Assembly: GCF_021699195.1 (NCBI RefSeq)
Contig: NZ_SSXE01000020.1
Location: 1 to 64,000, forward strand
Direction of reading: 5' to 3'
DNA length: 64,000 nt
DNA from: Nonomuraea sp. MG754425
Lineage (GTDB): Bacteria; Actinomycetota; Actinomycetes; Streptosporangiales; Streptosporangiaceae
The position numbers and the translations under genes were made by a program. Within the stretch, counting starts at the first letter, position 1. Every line of letters begins with the position of its first letter. Of this stretch, positions 46,962-57,980 are shown one piece after another. The notes below the pieces were generated by a model, which had not been told where the DNA came from, did not search any database, and worked only from the letters and a program-made list of their open reading frames with translations.

Positions 46962-48244
46962 GCGCCTTCATCGCACTGGGGATCTTCCTCGTCGCCTTCT
47001 ACTTCATCGCGACGGAGAAGGCCAACAAGGTCAAGGTGGTGCTGGTCGCCGCGGGGTTGATGGCCGTGCTCGGCCTGATCCCGGGCGCCGAGGTGTTCTT
47101 CTCGGAGCATGAGGGCATCGACTGGAACGTCATTTTCCTGCTGTTCGGCATGATGGTCATCGTCGGCATCATCAAGCAGACGGGCGTCTTCGACTACCTC
47201 GCCATCTGGGCCGCCAAGAAGTCCAGAGGCCGGCCGTACCGGCTGATGGTGATGCTGATGGCCATCACCGCCATCGCCTCACCCTTCCTCGACAACGTCA
47301 CCACGATCATGCTGGTCGCGCCGGTCACGATCGTGGTGTGCAACCGGCTGCGGATCGCCGCGCAGCCGTACCTGATCGCGGAGGTGCTCGCCTCGAACAT
47401 CGGCGGCGCCGCCACGCTGATCGGCGACCCGCCGAACATCATCATCGGCAGCCGCGCCGGGCTGACCTTCAACGACTTCCTCGTGCACATGGCGCCCATC
47501 GTGGTCGTCATCTTCGCCGTGTTCGTGCTGCTCTCGCGGTGGTTGTTCGCCAGCTCGTTCCAGTACAACGAGGAGCACGTGGCCGAGGTCATGGCGCTGC
47601 AGGAGCGGCGCGCCATCACCGACCCGAAGCTGCTCGTGCGCTGCCTGGTGGTGCTGACCGGGGTCGTGATCGGGTTCGGGCTGCACGCGGTGGTGCACAT
47701 CGATCCGTCGATCGTGGCGCTGGTCGGCGCCGGGGTGATGCTGCTGGTCTCCCGCGCCAACGTCTCCGACGTGCTGAACGAGGTCGAGTGGCCCACGCTG
47801 GTGTTCTTCATCGGACTGTTCGTCATGGTCGCGGGCCTGGTGCACACCGGCGTGATCGCCGCGATCGGCACGTGGGCGCTGGACACGCTGGGCGACAACT
47901 ACTTCGTCGCCGCGACGGCCCTGCTGTTCGGCTCCAGCGCGCTGGGCGCGTTCTTCGACAACATCCCGTACGTCGCCACGACCGCCCCCATCGTCGAGGG
48001 CGTGGTCGAAGCGGCCCCCGACCCGCAGACCGGCCAGGCGCTGTGGTGGGCCTTCGCCCTGGGCGCCGACTTCGGCGGGAACGGCACCGCGGTCGCCGCC
48101 AGCGCCAACGTGGTGGCTCTCGGCATCGCCGCGCGCAACGGGCACAAGATCACCTTCTGGCAGTTCACCCGGTACGGCATCATCGTCACCGTCATCAGCA
48201 CGGTGCTCGCCTGGGTGTACGTGTGGCTGCGCTACTTCACCTGA
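46958..48244 (+). CDS. NhaD/ArsB-type ion antiporter (IT superfamily)
   Basis: A 428-residue membrane protein with about 11 helices. Typical IT-superfamily features are a conserved helical hairpin SNIGGAATLIGDPPNIIIGS, the first-half motif SPFLDNVTTIMLVAPV, and the second-half repeat GAFFDNIPYVATTAPIV with ADFGGNGTAVAASANVVALG. NhaD proteins exchange Na+ for H+; ArsB relatives extrude arsenite. No arsenic genes are nearby, so Na+/H+ or another anion is preferred. The start lies in the ATGA overlap with the Cys-Cys leader ORF. Confidence 0.9.
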   Translation: MSAFIALGIFLVAFYFIATEKANKVKVVLVAAGLMAVLGLIPGAEVFFSEHEGIDWNVIFLLFGMMVIVGIIKQTGVFDYLAIWAAKKSRGRPYRLMVMLMAITAIASPFLDNVTTIMLVAPVTIVVCNRLRIAAQPYLIAEVLASNIGGAATLIGDPPNIIIGSRAGLTFNDFLVHMAPIVVVIFAVFVLLSRWLFASSFQYNEEHVAEVMALQERRAITDPKLLVRCLVVLTGVVIGFGLHAVVHIDPSIVALVGAGVMLLVSRANVSDVLNEVEWPTLVFFIGLFVMVAGLVHTGVIAAIGTWALDTLGDNYFVAATALLFGSSALGAFFDNIPYVATTAPIVEGVVEAAPDPQTGQALWWAFALGADFGGNGTAVAASANVVALGIAARNGHKITFWQFTRYGIIVTVISTVLAWVYVWLRYFT

Positions 48245-48248
48245 TGCG

Positions 48249-48282
48249 GCCCCTGACACCGGGCCAGGGATAGATCAGGGGC
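48249..48282. terminator. Hairpin after the antiporter gene
   Basis: GCCCCTGA (48249-48256) pairs with TCAGGGGC (48275-48282), an 8-bp stem with an 18-base loop directly after the antiporter stop. Likely a modest terminator. Confidence 0.45.
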
Positions 48283-48315
48283 GATCACGGATGGGCCGGG
48301 CGGCCCGCGCGCGGC

Positions 48316-48969
48316 ATGGTGGCAACCATGAACCCCGCGAGCCGCCCGGCCCAGCTCTCGTTCACCGCCGGCCCGGCCGCCCTGCTGGGCGGCTGGGCCC
48401 TCCTGCTCCCCGTGCGCGGGGGCCTCGAACCGGGGCCCTGGTGGACGGCCGCCCACCTCGTGTGGCTGGCGGCCTTCCTGCTGCTCGGCCTGATGACGCT
48501 GGCCATGCGCGGCCTGGCGGAGCCGGTGACGGGCGGGCGCCGGGCACTGGTGGAGTCGGTGACCGGTGTGGCGATGTTCGGCCTGGCGGCCAACCTCACC
48601 CAGGTCGTCATCGACCTGTACGCCGGGTTCGCCGCGGTGGACGGCCCCGCGATGCGGGCCCTGCTGGCACAGGCCAAGGACGTCCCGGGCGTCGAGCCGC
48701 TCGTGTACGGCGCCGGCGCCCAGGTCTTCTACGTCGCGGTGCTCGCGCAGGCGGTCGTGCTGGCCCTGCTGCACCGGGTCACGCCGGCCGGCGCCGCCGT
48801 CACCGTGGCGGGCGTGGCGCTGCTGGTGGTGGCCGCGTTCGAGGAGGGGAGCGGCTCGGCGCTGGTGGCCGTGGGCATGGCCATGATGTGGCTGGGCACG
48901 CTGCTGCTGGGCCGCGGCCCGTCCGGCAGGCCGGCCGTCACCGCCCCGGCCCCCGTCGCGCACCGCTGA
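48316..48969 (+). CDS. Hypothetical integral membrane protein
   Basis: A 217-residue protein with about six hydrophobic segments and short charged loops (LVWLAAFLLLGLMTLAM, VTGVAMFGLAANLTQVVIDLYAG, VFYVAVLAQAVVLALL, AAVTVAGVALLVVAAF). I do not recognise the family. ATG 48316 and ATG 48328 are both possible and neither has a strong ribosome binding site. A strong bidirectional terminator follows 20 bases after the stop. Confidence 0.7.
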   Translation: MVATMNPASRPAQLSFTAGPAALLGGWALLLPVRGGLEPGPWWTAAHLVWLAAFLLLGLMTLAMRGLAEPVTGGRRALVESVTGVAMFGLAANLTQVVIDLYAGFAAVDGPAMRALLAQAKDVPGVEPLVYGAGAQVFYVAVLAQAVVLALLHRVTPAGAAVTVAGVALLVVAAFEEGSGSALVAVGMAMMWLGTLLLGRGPSGRPAVTAPAPVAHR

Positions 48970-48989
48970 GCGTCGCGCGGCACACGGAC

Positions 48990-49027
48990 CGGGACCACTC
49001 CCGCAGGGGACGGCGGGAGTGGTCCCG
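48990..49027. terminator. Strong bidirectional terminator
   Basis: CGGGACCACTCCCGC (48990-49004) and GCGGGAGTGGTCCCG (49013-49027) form a perfect 15-bp stem with an 8-base loop, placed between the converging membrane-protein and kinase genes. Confidence 0.85.
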
Positions 49028-49035
49028 AACGCCGC

Positions 49036-52422
<3,387 letters not shown>

Positions 52423-52467
52423 GACAGGTTGGATGACCGCGGCGGCCGTCTGGTTGTGGGTGCAGCC

Positions 52468-53856
52468 CTACACGCGCCGGCCGTTGACCCAGACGTTACG
52501 CAGCTCCAGATCGTTCACGTCGGTCACCACGTCGGTCTCGGTCATCTCCTCGAACACGCTGTTGCTGACCCGCACGCCCTTGATCGGGTTGCCGGGGTTG
52601 CCGATCAGGTAGAACGCCCTGGGCGCCGTCCCGGCCTTCAGGTTCCTGACGTCGATCGCGCCGACGTCGGGGAAGTACGGGCCGGTGTGCTTGTTCTCGT
52701 AGTTCAGCGCCACCTCGATGACGGAGTCGGCGGCCTGCCCCACCGTGATGTCCTTGAAGTACAGGTCCTTGACGTAGCCGCCGCGCTCCGGGTTGGTCTT
52801 GATCCGGATCGCCCGCTCCAGGTGCGGGCTGCTCATCGTGCAGTTCCACGCGAACACCCAGCGCACGCCGCCGGTCGTCTCGCTGCCGACCGTGACGCCG
52901 CCGTTGCCGTCGCGCATCACGCACGAGTCGACCAGCACGTTCAGCGACGGTTCGTTGACCCGGCGGCCGTCGGCGTTCTTGCCCGCCTTGATCGCCACGC
53001 AGTCGTCGCCGGTGTTGAACTCGCAGCGCTCGATGAGCACGTCCACGCACGACTCGGGGTCGCAGCCGTCGTTGTTGGGGCCGTTCGGGCTGTCCACGGT
53101 GACCTCGCGGATGGTCACGTTCGCGCACAGGACCGGGTGGATGTTCCACATGGGGGAGTCCTTGACGGTGACGCCCTCGATGAGCACGTTGCGGCAGCGG
53201 TAGAGCTGGATGAGGTTCGGCCGCAGGTAGTGGCCCTCGCCGAAGACCCGTTCCGCCACCGGCACGCCGTCCTCGGCCTGCTGGGCCAGCAGCTTCTTGT
53301 CGGGGCCCTCCGACGGGGCCGGGTCCTTCGACCAGTCCCACCAGTGGGTGGCGTCGGCGTGGCCGTCGATCACGCCGGAGCCGGTGATGGCCACGTTCGT
53401 CTTGCCGTGGGCGTAGATGAACGGGGAGTAGTTCATCAGCTCGATGCCCTCGTAGCGGGTGTGCACGACCGGCAGGTAGTCGGCCGGGTCGCGGCTGAAC
53501 CGGATCGTCGCGCCCGCCTCCAGGTGCAGCTCGACGTTGTCGGCCAGGTGGATCGCGCCGGTCAGGTACGTGCCCGCGGGCACCAGCACCCGTCCGCCGC
53601 CCGCCGCCGCGCACGCCTGGACGGCCCGCTCGAACGCCTCCGTGCACATGACGTTCCCGTCGCCGACGGCCCCGTGGCCGGTGACGGGGAAGACGCGGGC
53701 GGGGAAGCGGGGCGGGCGGATGCGGCGCCTGATCTGCGGCACCCTGCTCCACGCGGCGTCCGCCTGGCTCGCCTGCGCCGGTCCGGCGACCAGCGGCGGG
53801 ACGAGCAGGCCGCCGACGGCGACGGCCAGGAAGCTCCGGCGGGGTAATGGCTGCAT
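52468..53856 (-). CDS. Glycoside hydrolase family 28 (polygalacturonase-like), Tat-exported
   Basis: A 462-residue enzyme. The twin-arginine signal is RRSFLAVAVGGLLVPPLVAG. The GH28 beta-helix and its active-site motifs are in order: NGPNNDGCDPESC (the NTD motif as NND), NTGDDCVAIKAG (the two catalytic Asp), GGVTVGSET (GHG motif modified to GNGG), and RIKTNP (RIK). GH28 enzymes hydrolyse galacturonan or rhamnogalacturonan; the changed His motif and the length favour an exo- or rhamnogalacturonan-type activity. GGAGGACATCG precedes the ATG. It is the last carbohydrate gene of the right-hand operon and would act outside the cell to create importable pieces. Confidence 0.93.
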   Translation of the reverse strand: MQPLPRRSFLAVAVGGLLVPPLVAGPAQASQADAAWSRVPQIRRRIRPPRFPARVFPVTGHGAVGDGNVMCTEAFERAVQACAAAGGGRVLVPAGTYLTGAIHLADNVELHLEAGATIRFSRDPADYLPVVHTRYEGIELMNYSPFIYAHGKTNVAITGSGVIDGHADATHWWDWSKDPAPSEGPDKKLLAQQAEDGVPVAERVFGEGHYLRPNLIQLYRCRNVLIEGVTVKDSPMWNIHPVLCANVTIREVTVDSPNGPNNDGCDPESCVDVLIERCEFNTGDDCVAIKAGKNADGRRVNEPSLNVLVDSCVMRDGNGGVTVGSETTGGVRWVFAWNCTMSSPHLERAIRIKTNPERGGYVKDLYFKDITVGQAADSVIEVALNYENKHTGPYFPDVGAIDVRNLKAGTAPRAFYLIGNPGNPIKGVRVSNSVFEEMTETDVVTDVNDLELRNVWVNGRRV

Positions 53857-53885
53857 CGATGTCCTCCGTTGCGTTGGTGGGGGGG

Positions 53886-54713
53886 TCAGCCCTTCACCCC
53901 GGTCAGCGTGATGCCCTGGATGAAGGTGCGCTGGGCCAGGAAGAACAGCACGATGACCGGGATGAGGATCACCGTGCTGGCCGCCATCAGGGGCCCGAAC
54001 TGGGTGCTGTACTGGGTCGAGTAGTAGGTCAGCCCGAGCGACAGCGTGTACAGGTCGGAGTCCGACAGGTAGATCAGCGGTCCCAGCAGGTCGCCCCAGG
54101 CGGCCAGGAACTGGAACAGCGCGACCGCGGCGAGCGCCGGCTTGGCCAGCGGCAGCACGATCCGCGCGTAGATGCGCAGCTCACCGGCCCCGTCCACGCG
54201 CGCCGCGGCCAGCAGGTCCCGGGGGATGCCGCGGAAGAACTGCCGCAGCAGGAAGACGAAGAACGGCCCGCCGAAGAAGTGCGGCACGATGAGCGGCAGG
54301 TACGTGTTGGTCCAGCCCATCTCGCGGAACAGCGAGAACAGCGGCACCATCGTCACGTAGAACGGGATCATCATGGTGGCCAGCAGCGCCACGAACACGA
54401 CGTTGCGCCCCGGCCACTCGATGCAGGCCAGCCCGTACGCGATGAACGAGCTCGACAGCACGGCCCCCAGCATCGAGAACGCGCAGACGATCATCGTGTT
54501 GAGGAAGTAGCGCGGGAACGGGAAGACCTGCAGCCCGTCCACGTAGTTCGAGAAGGTGATCTCCTCCGGGAACCAGACGATGGGGAAGGCGTTGAGCACG
54601 TCCACCGTCTTCAGCGAGGTCGTGACCATCCACGCGAACGGCAGCAGGAACACGATGCTGAGCGTGATGAGCGTGGCGTGCGCGGCCATCGCCTGCAGCA
54701 GCCGCCGGTACAT
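53886..54713 (-). CDS. Carbohydrate ABC transporter permease (MalG type)
   Basis: A 275-residue pore subunit with six membrane helices. The EAA loop is LLAAARVDGAGELRIYARIVLPLAKPALAAVA, and the N-terminus is LSIVFLLPFAWMVTTSLK. The start ATG overlaps the previous permease's stop by one base (TGATG). It forms the importer with the partner permease and the binding protein. No ATPase gene is nearby, so it must share a housekeeping ATPase such as MsiK, as is usual for actinobacterial sugar importers. Confidence 0.94.
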   Translation of the reverse strand: MYRRLLQAMAAHATLITLSIVFLLPFAWMVTTSLKTVDVLNAFPIVWFPEEITFSNYVDGLQVFPFPRYFLNTMIVCAFSMLGAVLSSSFIAYGLACIEWPGRNVVFVALLATMMIPFYVTMVPLFSLFREMGWTNTYLPLIVPHFFGGPFFVFLLRQFFRGIPRDLLAAARVDGAGELRIYARIVLPLAKPALAAVALFQFLAAWGDLLGPLIYLSDSDLYTLSLGLTYYSTQYSTQFGPLMAASTVILIPVIVLFFLAQRTFIQGITLTGVKG

Positions 54714-55588
54714 CACTGACCTCCGTAGTAGACGCGGCGGCCCACCAGCCGGAACGTGGCGACGGTGAGGGCGGCGACGATCGCGAAGAGCACCCAGGCG
54801 ATCGCCGACGCGTAGCCGACCTTGAAGTACTGGAACGCGTTCTGATACAGGTACAGCCCGGACACCAGCGTCGAGCCGGCCGGGTTGCCCGTGCCGCCGG
54901 TCATGACGAACACCGGCGTGAAGAACTGGAACCCGCCGATCAGCCCCGTGACCAGCGCGAACAGCATGTGCGGGCTGACGTAGGGCAGCGTGACGTGCCG
55001 GAACCTGGACAGCGGGCCCGCCCCGTCGGAGGCGGCCTGCTCCTGCAGTGTGGCGGGCACGTCCTGGAGCCCGGCCAGCATGATGACCATCAGGTTGCCG
55101 ACGCCCCACGCGCTCATCACGATCAGCGCGGGCTTGGCCCAGCCGGGGTCCGACAGCCAGCCGGGGCCGGTGACGCCGATCCGGGCGAGGGCGTCGTTGA
55201 GCAGGCCGTACTGGGGGTCGAAGATGTACATCCAGAGCACGCCGGAGGCCACCGCCGGCACGATCGTGGGCAGGTAGAACACCGTCCGGTACACCGGCCT
55301 GCCGCCCACGCCCAGGTTGAGCAGCAGCGCCAGCCCGAGCGCCACGACGATCCCGAGCGGGACCGACCAGAAGACGATGTAGAGCGTGTTCCACAACGAC
55401 GACCACCACACCTGGTCGGTCAGCAGGTCCGCGTAGTTGGCCAGGCCGATCCACTCGGGCGGGTTGACCATCGTGTACGAGGTGAAGCTGTAGTAGAGCG
55501 AGGCCAGCACCGGGTAGGCGGTGAACCACAACAGCCCGACGATCGCGGGCGAGGTGAACACCAGGCCCCAGAAGACGTTTCTGCGCAT
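54713..55588 (-). CDS. Carbohydrate ABC transporter permease (MalF type)
   Basis: A 291-residue pore subunit with six membrane helices: FWGLVFTSPAIVGLLWFTAYPV at the start, the periplasmic loop WIGLANYADLL, the EAA loop EQAASDGAGPLSRFRHVTLPYVSPH, and FQFFTPVFVMTGG. Its ATG overlaps the binding-protein stop by one base. Partner of the MalG-type permease and the solute-binding protein. Confidence 0.94.
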   Translation of the reverse strand: MRRNVFWGLVFTSPAIVGLLWFTAYPVLASLYYSFTSYTMVNPPEWIGLANYADLLTDQVWWSSLWNTLYIVFWSVPLGIVVALGLALLLNLGVGGRPVYRTVFYLPTIVPAVASGVLWMYIFDPQYGLLNDALARIGVTGPGWLSDPGWAKPALIVMSAWGVGNLMVIMLAGLQDVPATLQEQAASDGAGPLSRFRHVTLPYVSPHMLFALVTGLIGGFQFFTPVFVMTGGTGNPAGSTLVSGLYLYQNAFQYFKVGYASAIAWVLFAIVAALTVATFRLVGRRVYYGGQ

Positions 55589-56973
55589 CACAGTCCCAGT
55601 TGGTTCCTGAACCGTTCGGCCTCGCGGCGGGTGTTCTCCTTGACCACCCGCAGGGCCTCGGCCGCCGTGACCTCGCCGTAGATCGCCCGTGCGACGTGGA
55701 TCTCCAGTTGCTGGCTGAAGTAGTTGGTCGCGGGCAGCGACGGCTTGATGTTGGTCGCGGCGAACATGGCGTCGTAGGAGGGCTTGAGCATCCGGTCCGC
55801 CTTCATCCGCTCCAGCGCCGGCGACCCGAGGTAACCGGGCGGGTAGTTGACGGTCTCGAACTCGGCGAGCGTGCCCTCGGGCGTGGCGGCGAACCAGCGC
55901 AGGAACTCCCACGCCGCCTCCGGGTGCCTGGCCTCGGACGGGATGAACGCCCCCCACCCGCCGATCCACGTCCCCGCGCCGGGCTCGGAGGCCCCGGGCG
56001 GCTCGTACGGCAGCAGCGTGGCCCCGTAGTCGAAGTCCGGCCGCGCCTCCAGGATCTGCTTGACGCTGCGCGGCCCGAGCGGGGCCATGCCCATGTGGCC
56101 GTAGCCGAAGGGGTTCATCTGCAGTGTGGGCGGCGCCACGTTGAGCCGGTCGGCGCCGCCGAGCGACCTGGCATACCCGGCCATCCAGTCGACGGCCGCG
56201 ACCACCCGCTCGTCGTCGGGCGTCACCTGGCCGGTAGGCGGGTCGACGAAGCTGCCGCCGAAGGCGAAGCCCCAGGTGAAGGCGGCGTTGGCGAAACCGG
56301 CGACCTGCCAGGGCACCAGCCCGACGCGGGAGGCGCCGGACCGGCCGACCTGGGTGATGTGCCGGGAGAACTCGTCGATCTCGGTGACCGTGCGCGGCGG
56401 GCGTTCGGGGTCGAGGCCGCACTCCTCGAACAGGGCCTTGTTCCAGTAGAAGGGGAAGTTCGGGTCCACGTCCCACTGGAGCTGCCAGACGCGCTCCTTC
56501 CACCGCATGCCCTGCCACACGGCCGGCAGGAAGTCCCGCTCGGCCAGTCCGGCCCCGCGTACGAGGTCCGTGAGGTCGGTCATGATGCCCAGCTCCGCCC
56601 ACTGCGGCACCTGGAACGGGATGACCATCGCCAGGTCGGGCGGGTCACCCGCGGCGATGGACACCAGCAGCTTCTGCTGCTCGCCCTGGCCGGTCGGCGG
56701 GGCGTAGACGACCTCGACGCCGATCTCGTCCTGGACGGACTCGAACCGCCTGGCCAGTTCCACCCAGCCCTGGCCGTCCACGCCGCCGAACAGGCTGTAG
56801 AAGGTGATGTTCACCCGCCGGCCGGGGGCGGGCTTCTTGCTCAGGCCCTGCGTGTTGGGCGGCGGGCCGCCCTCGACCACCCGGCAGCCGGACAGGGCGG
56901 CCAGCCCGGCCGCCCCGGCGAGGCCCCGCAGCGCCGCGCGCCTGCTGACGACCCTTCTCGCGCCCCCGTTCAT
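55588..56973 (-). CDS. Sugar ABC transporter substrate-binding lipoprotein
   Basis: A 461-residue family-1 solute-binding protein. It has a twin-arginine-type lipoprotein signal (SRRAALRGLAGAAGLAALSGC, Cys as lipid anchor), then KKPAPGRRVNITFYSLFGG and a two-lobed sugar-binding fold (WQLQWDVDPNFPFYWNKALFEECGL, FETVNYPPGYLGSP). It would capture oligosaccharides released by the secreted GH28 enzyme. The ATG is in an ATGA overlap with the beta-propeller glycosidase gene. Confidence 0.93.
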   Translation of the reverse strand: MNGGARRVVSRRAALRGLAGAAGLAALSGCRVVEGGPPPNTQGLSKKPAPGRRVNITFYSLFGGVDGQGWVELARRFESVQDEIGVEVVYAPPTGQGEQQKLLVSIAAGDPPDLAMVIPFQVPQWAELGIMTDLTDLVRGAGLAERDFLPAVWQGMRWKERVWQLQWDVDPNFPFYWNKALFEECGLDPERPPRTVTEIDEFSRHITQVGRSGASRVGLVPWQVAGFANAAFTWGFAFGGSFVDPPTGQVTPDDERVVAAVDWMAGYARSLGGADRLNVAPPTLQMNPFGYGHMGMAPLGPRSVKQILEARPDFDYGATLLPYEPPGASEPGAGTWIGGWGAFIPSEARHPEAAWEFLRWFAATPEGTLAEFETVNYPPGYLGSPALERMKADRMLKPSYDAMFAATNIKPSLPATNYFSQQLEIHVARAIYGEVTAAEALRVVKENTRREAERFRNQLGL

Positions 56974-57980
56974 GAACGTGCCACGGAGATCCCGCGCTCC
57001 TCGACCATCGTGTGCCCGCCCACCTGGTACGGCTCCACCCGCCGGACCGCCGTGTAGAAGTGGTGCAGGCGGCCCTCGCGGGTCACGACGGCGGGCTTGT
57101 GCGCGTAGGTGTCGTCGGCCGAGCCGGGCGGGCCCACGTCCACGAGGATCTCCTCGCTCTTCTCCCAGGTCCGCAGGTCGCGCGAGACCGCGTACCCCTC
57201 GCGGGCGTGGCCGTCGAAGGAGAGCCCGAAGTAGAACATCACCCACCAGTCGCCGTCGCGCAGCACGCACGGGTCGGAGGCGAAGCGCTCGTCGAACGAG
57301 CCCGGCCCGCCGTTCGGCACGACCGGGGTCCGCCTCGGGCGTTCCCAGCGTTCGAGGTCGGGGGAGACGGCGTAGCCGATCTGCTCGCGCCAGCCGTCGT
57401 AGGTGCGGTTCTTGGCGTTGTAGAAGCAGTAGTAGCGGCCGTCGTGGCGCATCAGCCACGACTTGTACAGGCCGCCGCGCTCCCACTCGCCGCCGTCCTG
57501 CGGGCGCAGCACCGACCCGGTGTCCCGCCAGGCGCGCAGGTCGTCGCTGACGCAGAAGCCGATGATCGCCGCGCCCGCCTCCATGCCCGGCTCCGGATAG
57601 GCGTGGTAGGTGCCGACCGCCCGGCCGTCGATCCACGTCACCTGGCCGTCGGAGGCCAGCCGGTTGTCCCGCACGATCGAGGTCAGCGCCGCGTTGTAGC
57701 GGCGGTACGGATGGTCGGGGTCGCGCGGGAACACGACCTCGCCCGGCGACCAGGTCTCCAGGTCGGGCGAGCGGCTGAGCGCCGTCTGGTAGCCGGTGCC
57801 GTCGAAGCCGACGTACGTCATCAGGTACTCGCCGCCGTCGGAGCACACGAACGGGCAGTCCACGAACAGGCCGTCGAAGCGGCCGGGCGCACCGGACGGC
57901 CCGACCAGCAGCCGGCCCGCCTTGTGCGGGGTCCGGACGCGGGCGGCGTCGTGGCCCGGCTCGGCCCGGACGCCGCTCAT
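56970..57980 (-). CDS. Five-bladed beta-propeller glycoside hydrolase (GH43-like)
   Basis: A 336-residue cytoplasmic protein with repeating blades: FVDCPFVCSDGGEYLMTYVGFDG, YNAALTSIVRDN, GGLYKSWLMRHDGRYYCFYNAKN, FASDPCVLRDGDWWVMFYFGLSFDG, and HKPAVVTREGRLHHFYTA. The blades with conserved acidic residues near the strand starts fit the GH43/GH32/GH130 group. The exact family and substrate (arabinose- or galactose-containing) cannot be fixed by eye. No signal peptide, so it trims imported oligosaccharides. ATGA overlaps on both sides. Confidence 0.82.
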   Translation of the reverse strand: MSGVRAEPGHDAARVRTPHKAGRLLVGPSGAPGRFDGLFVDCPFVCSDGGEYLMTYVGFDGTGYQTALSRSPDLETWSPGEVVFPRDPDHPYRRYNAALTSIVRDNRLASDGQVTWIDGRAVGTYHAYPEPGMEAGAAIIGFCVSDDLRAWRDTGSVLRPQDGGEWERGGLYKSWLMRHDGRYYCFYNAKNRTYDGWREQIGYAVSPDLERWERPRRTPVVPNGGPGSFDERFASDPCVLRDGDWWVMFYFGLSFDGHAREGYAVSRDLRTWEKSEEILVDVGPPGSADDTYAHKPAVVTREGRLHHFYTAVRRVEPYQVGGHTMVEERGISVARS

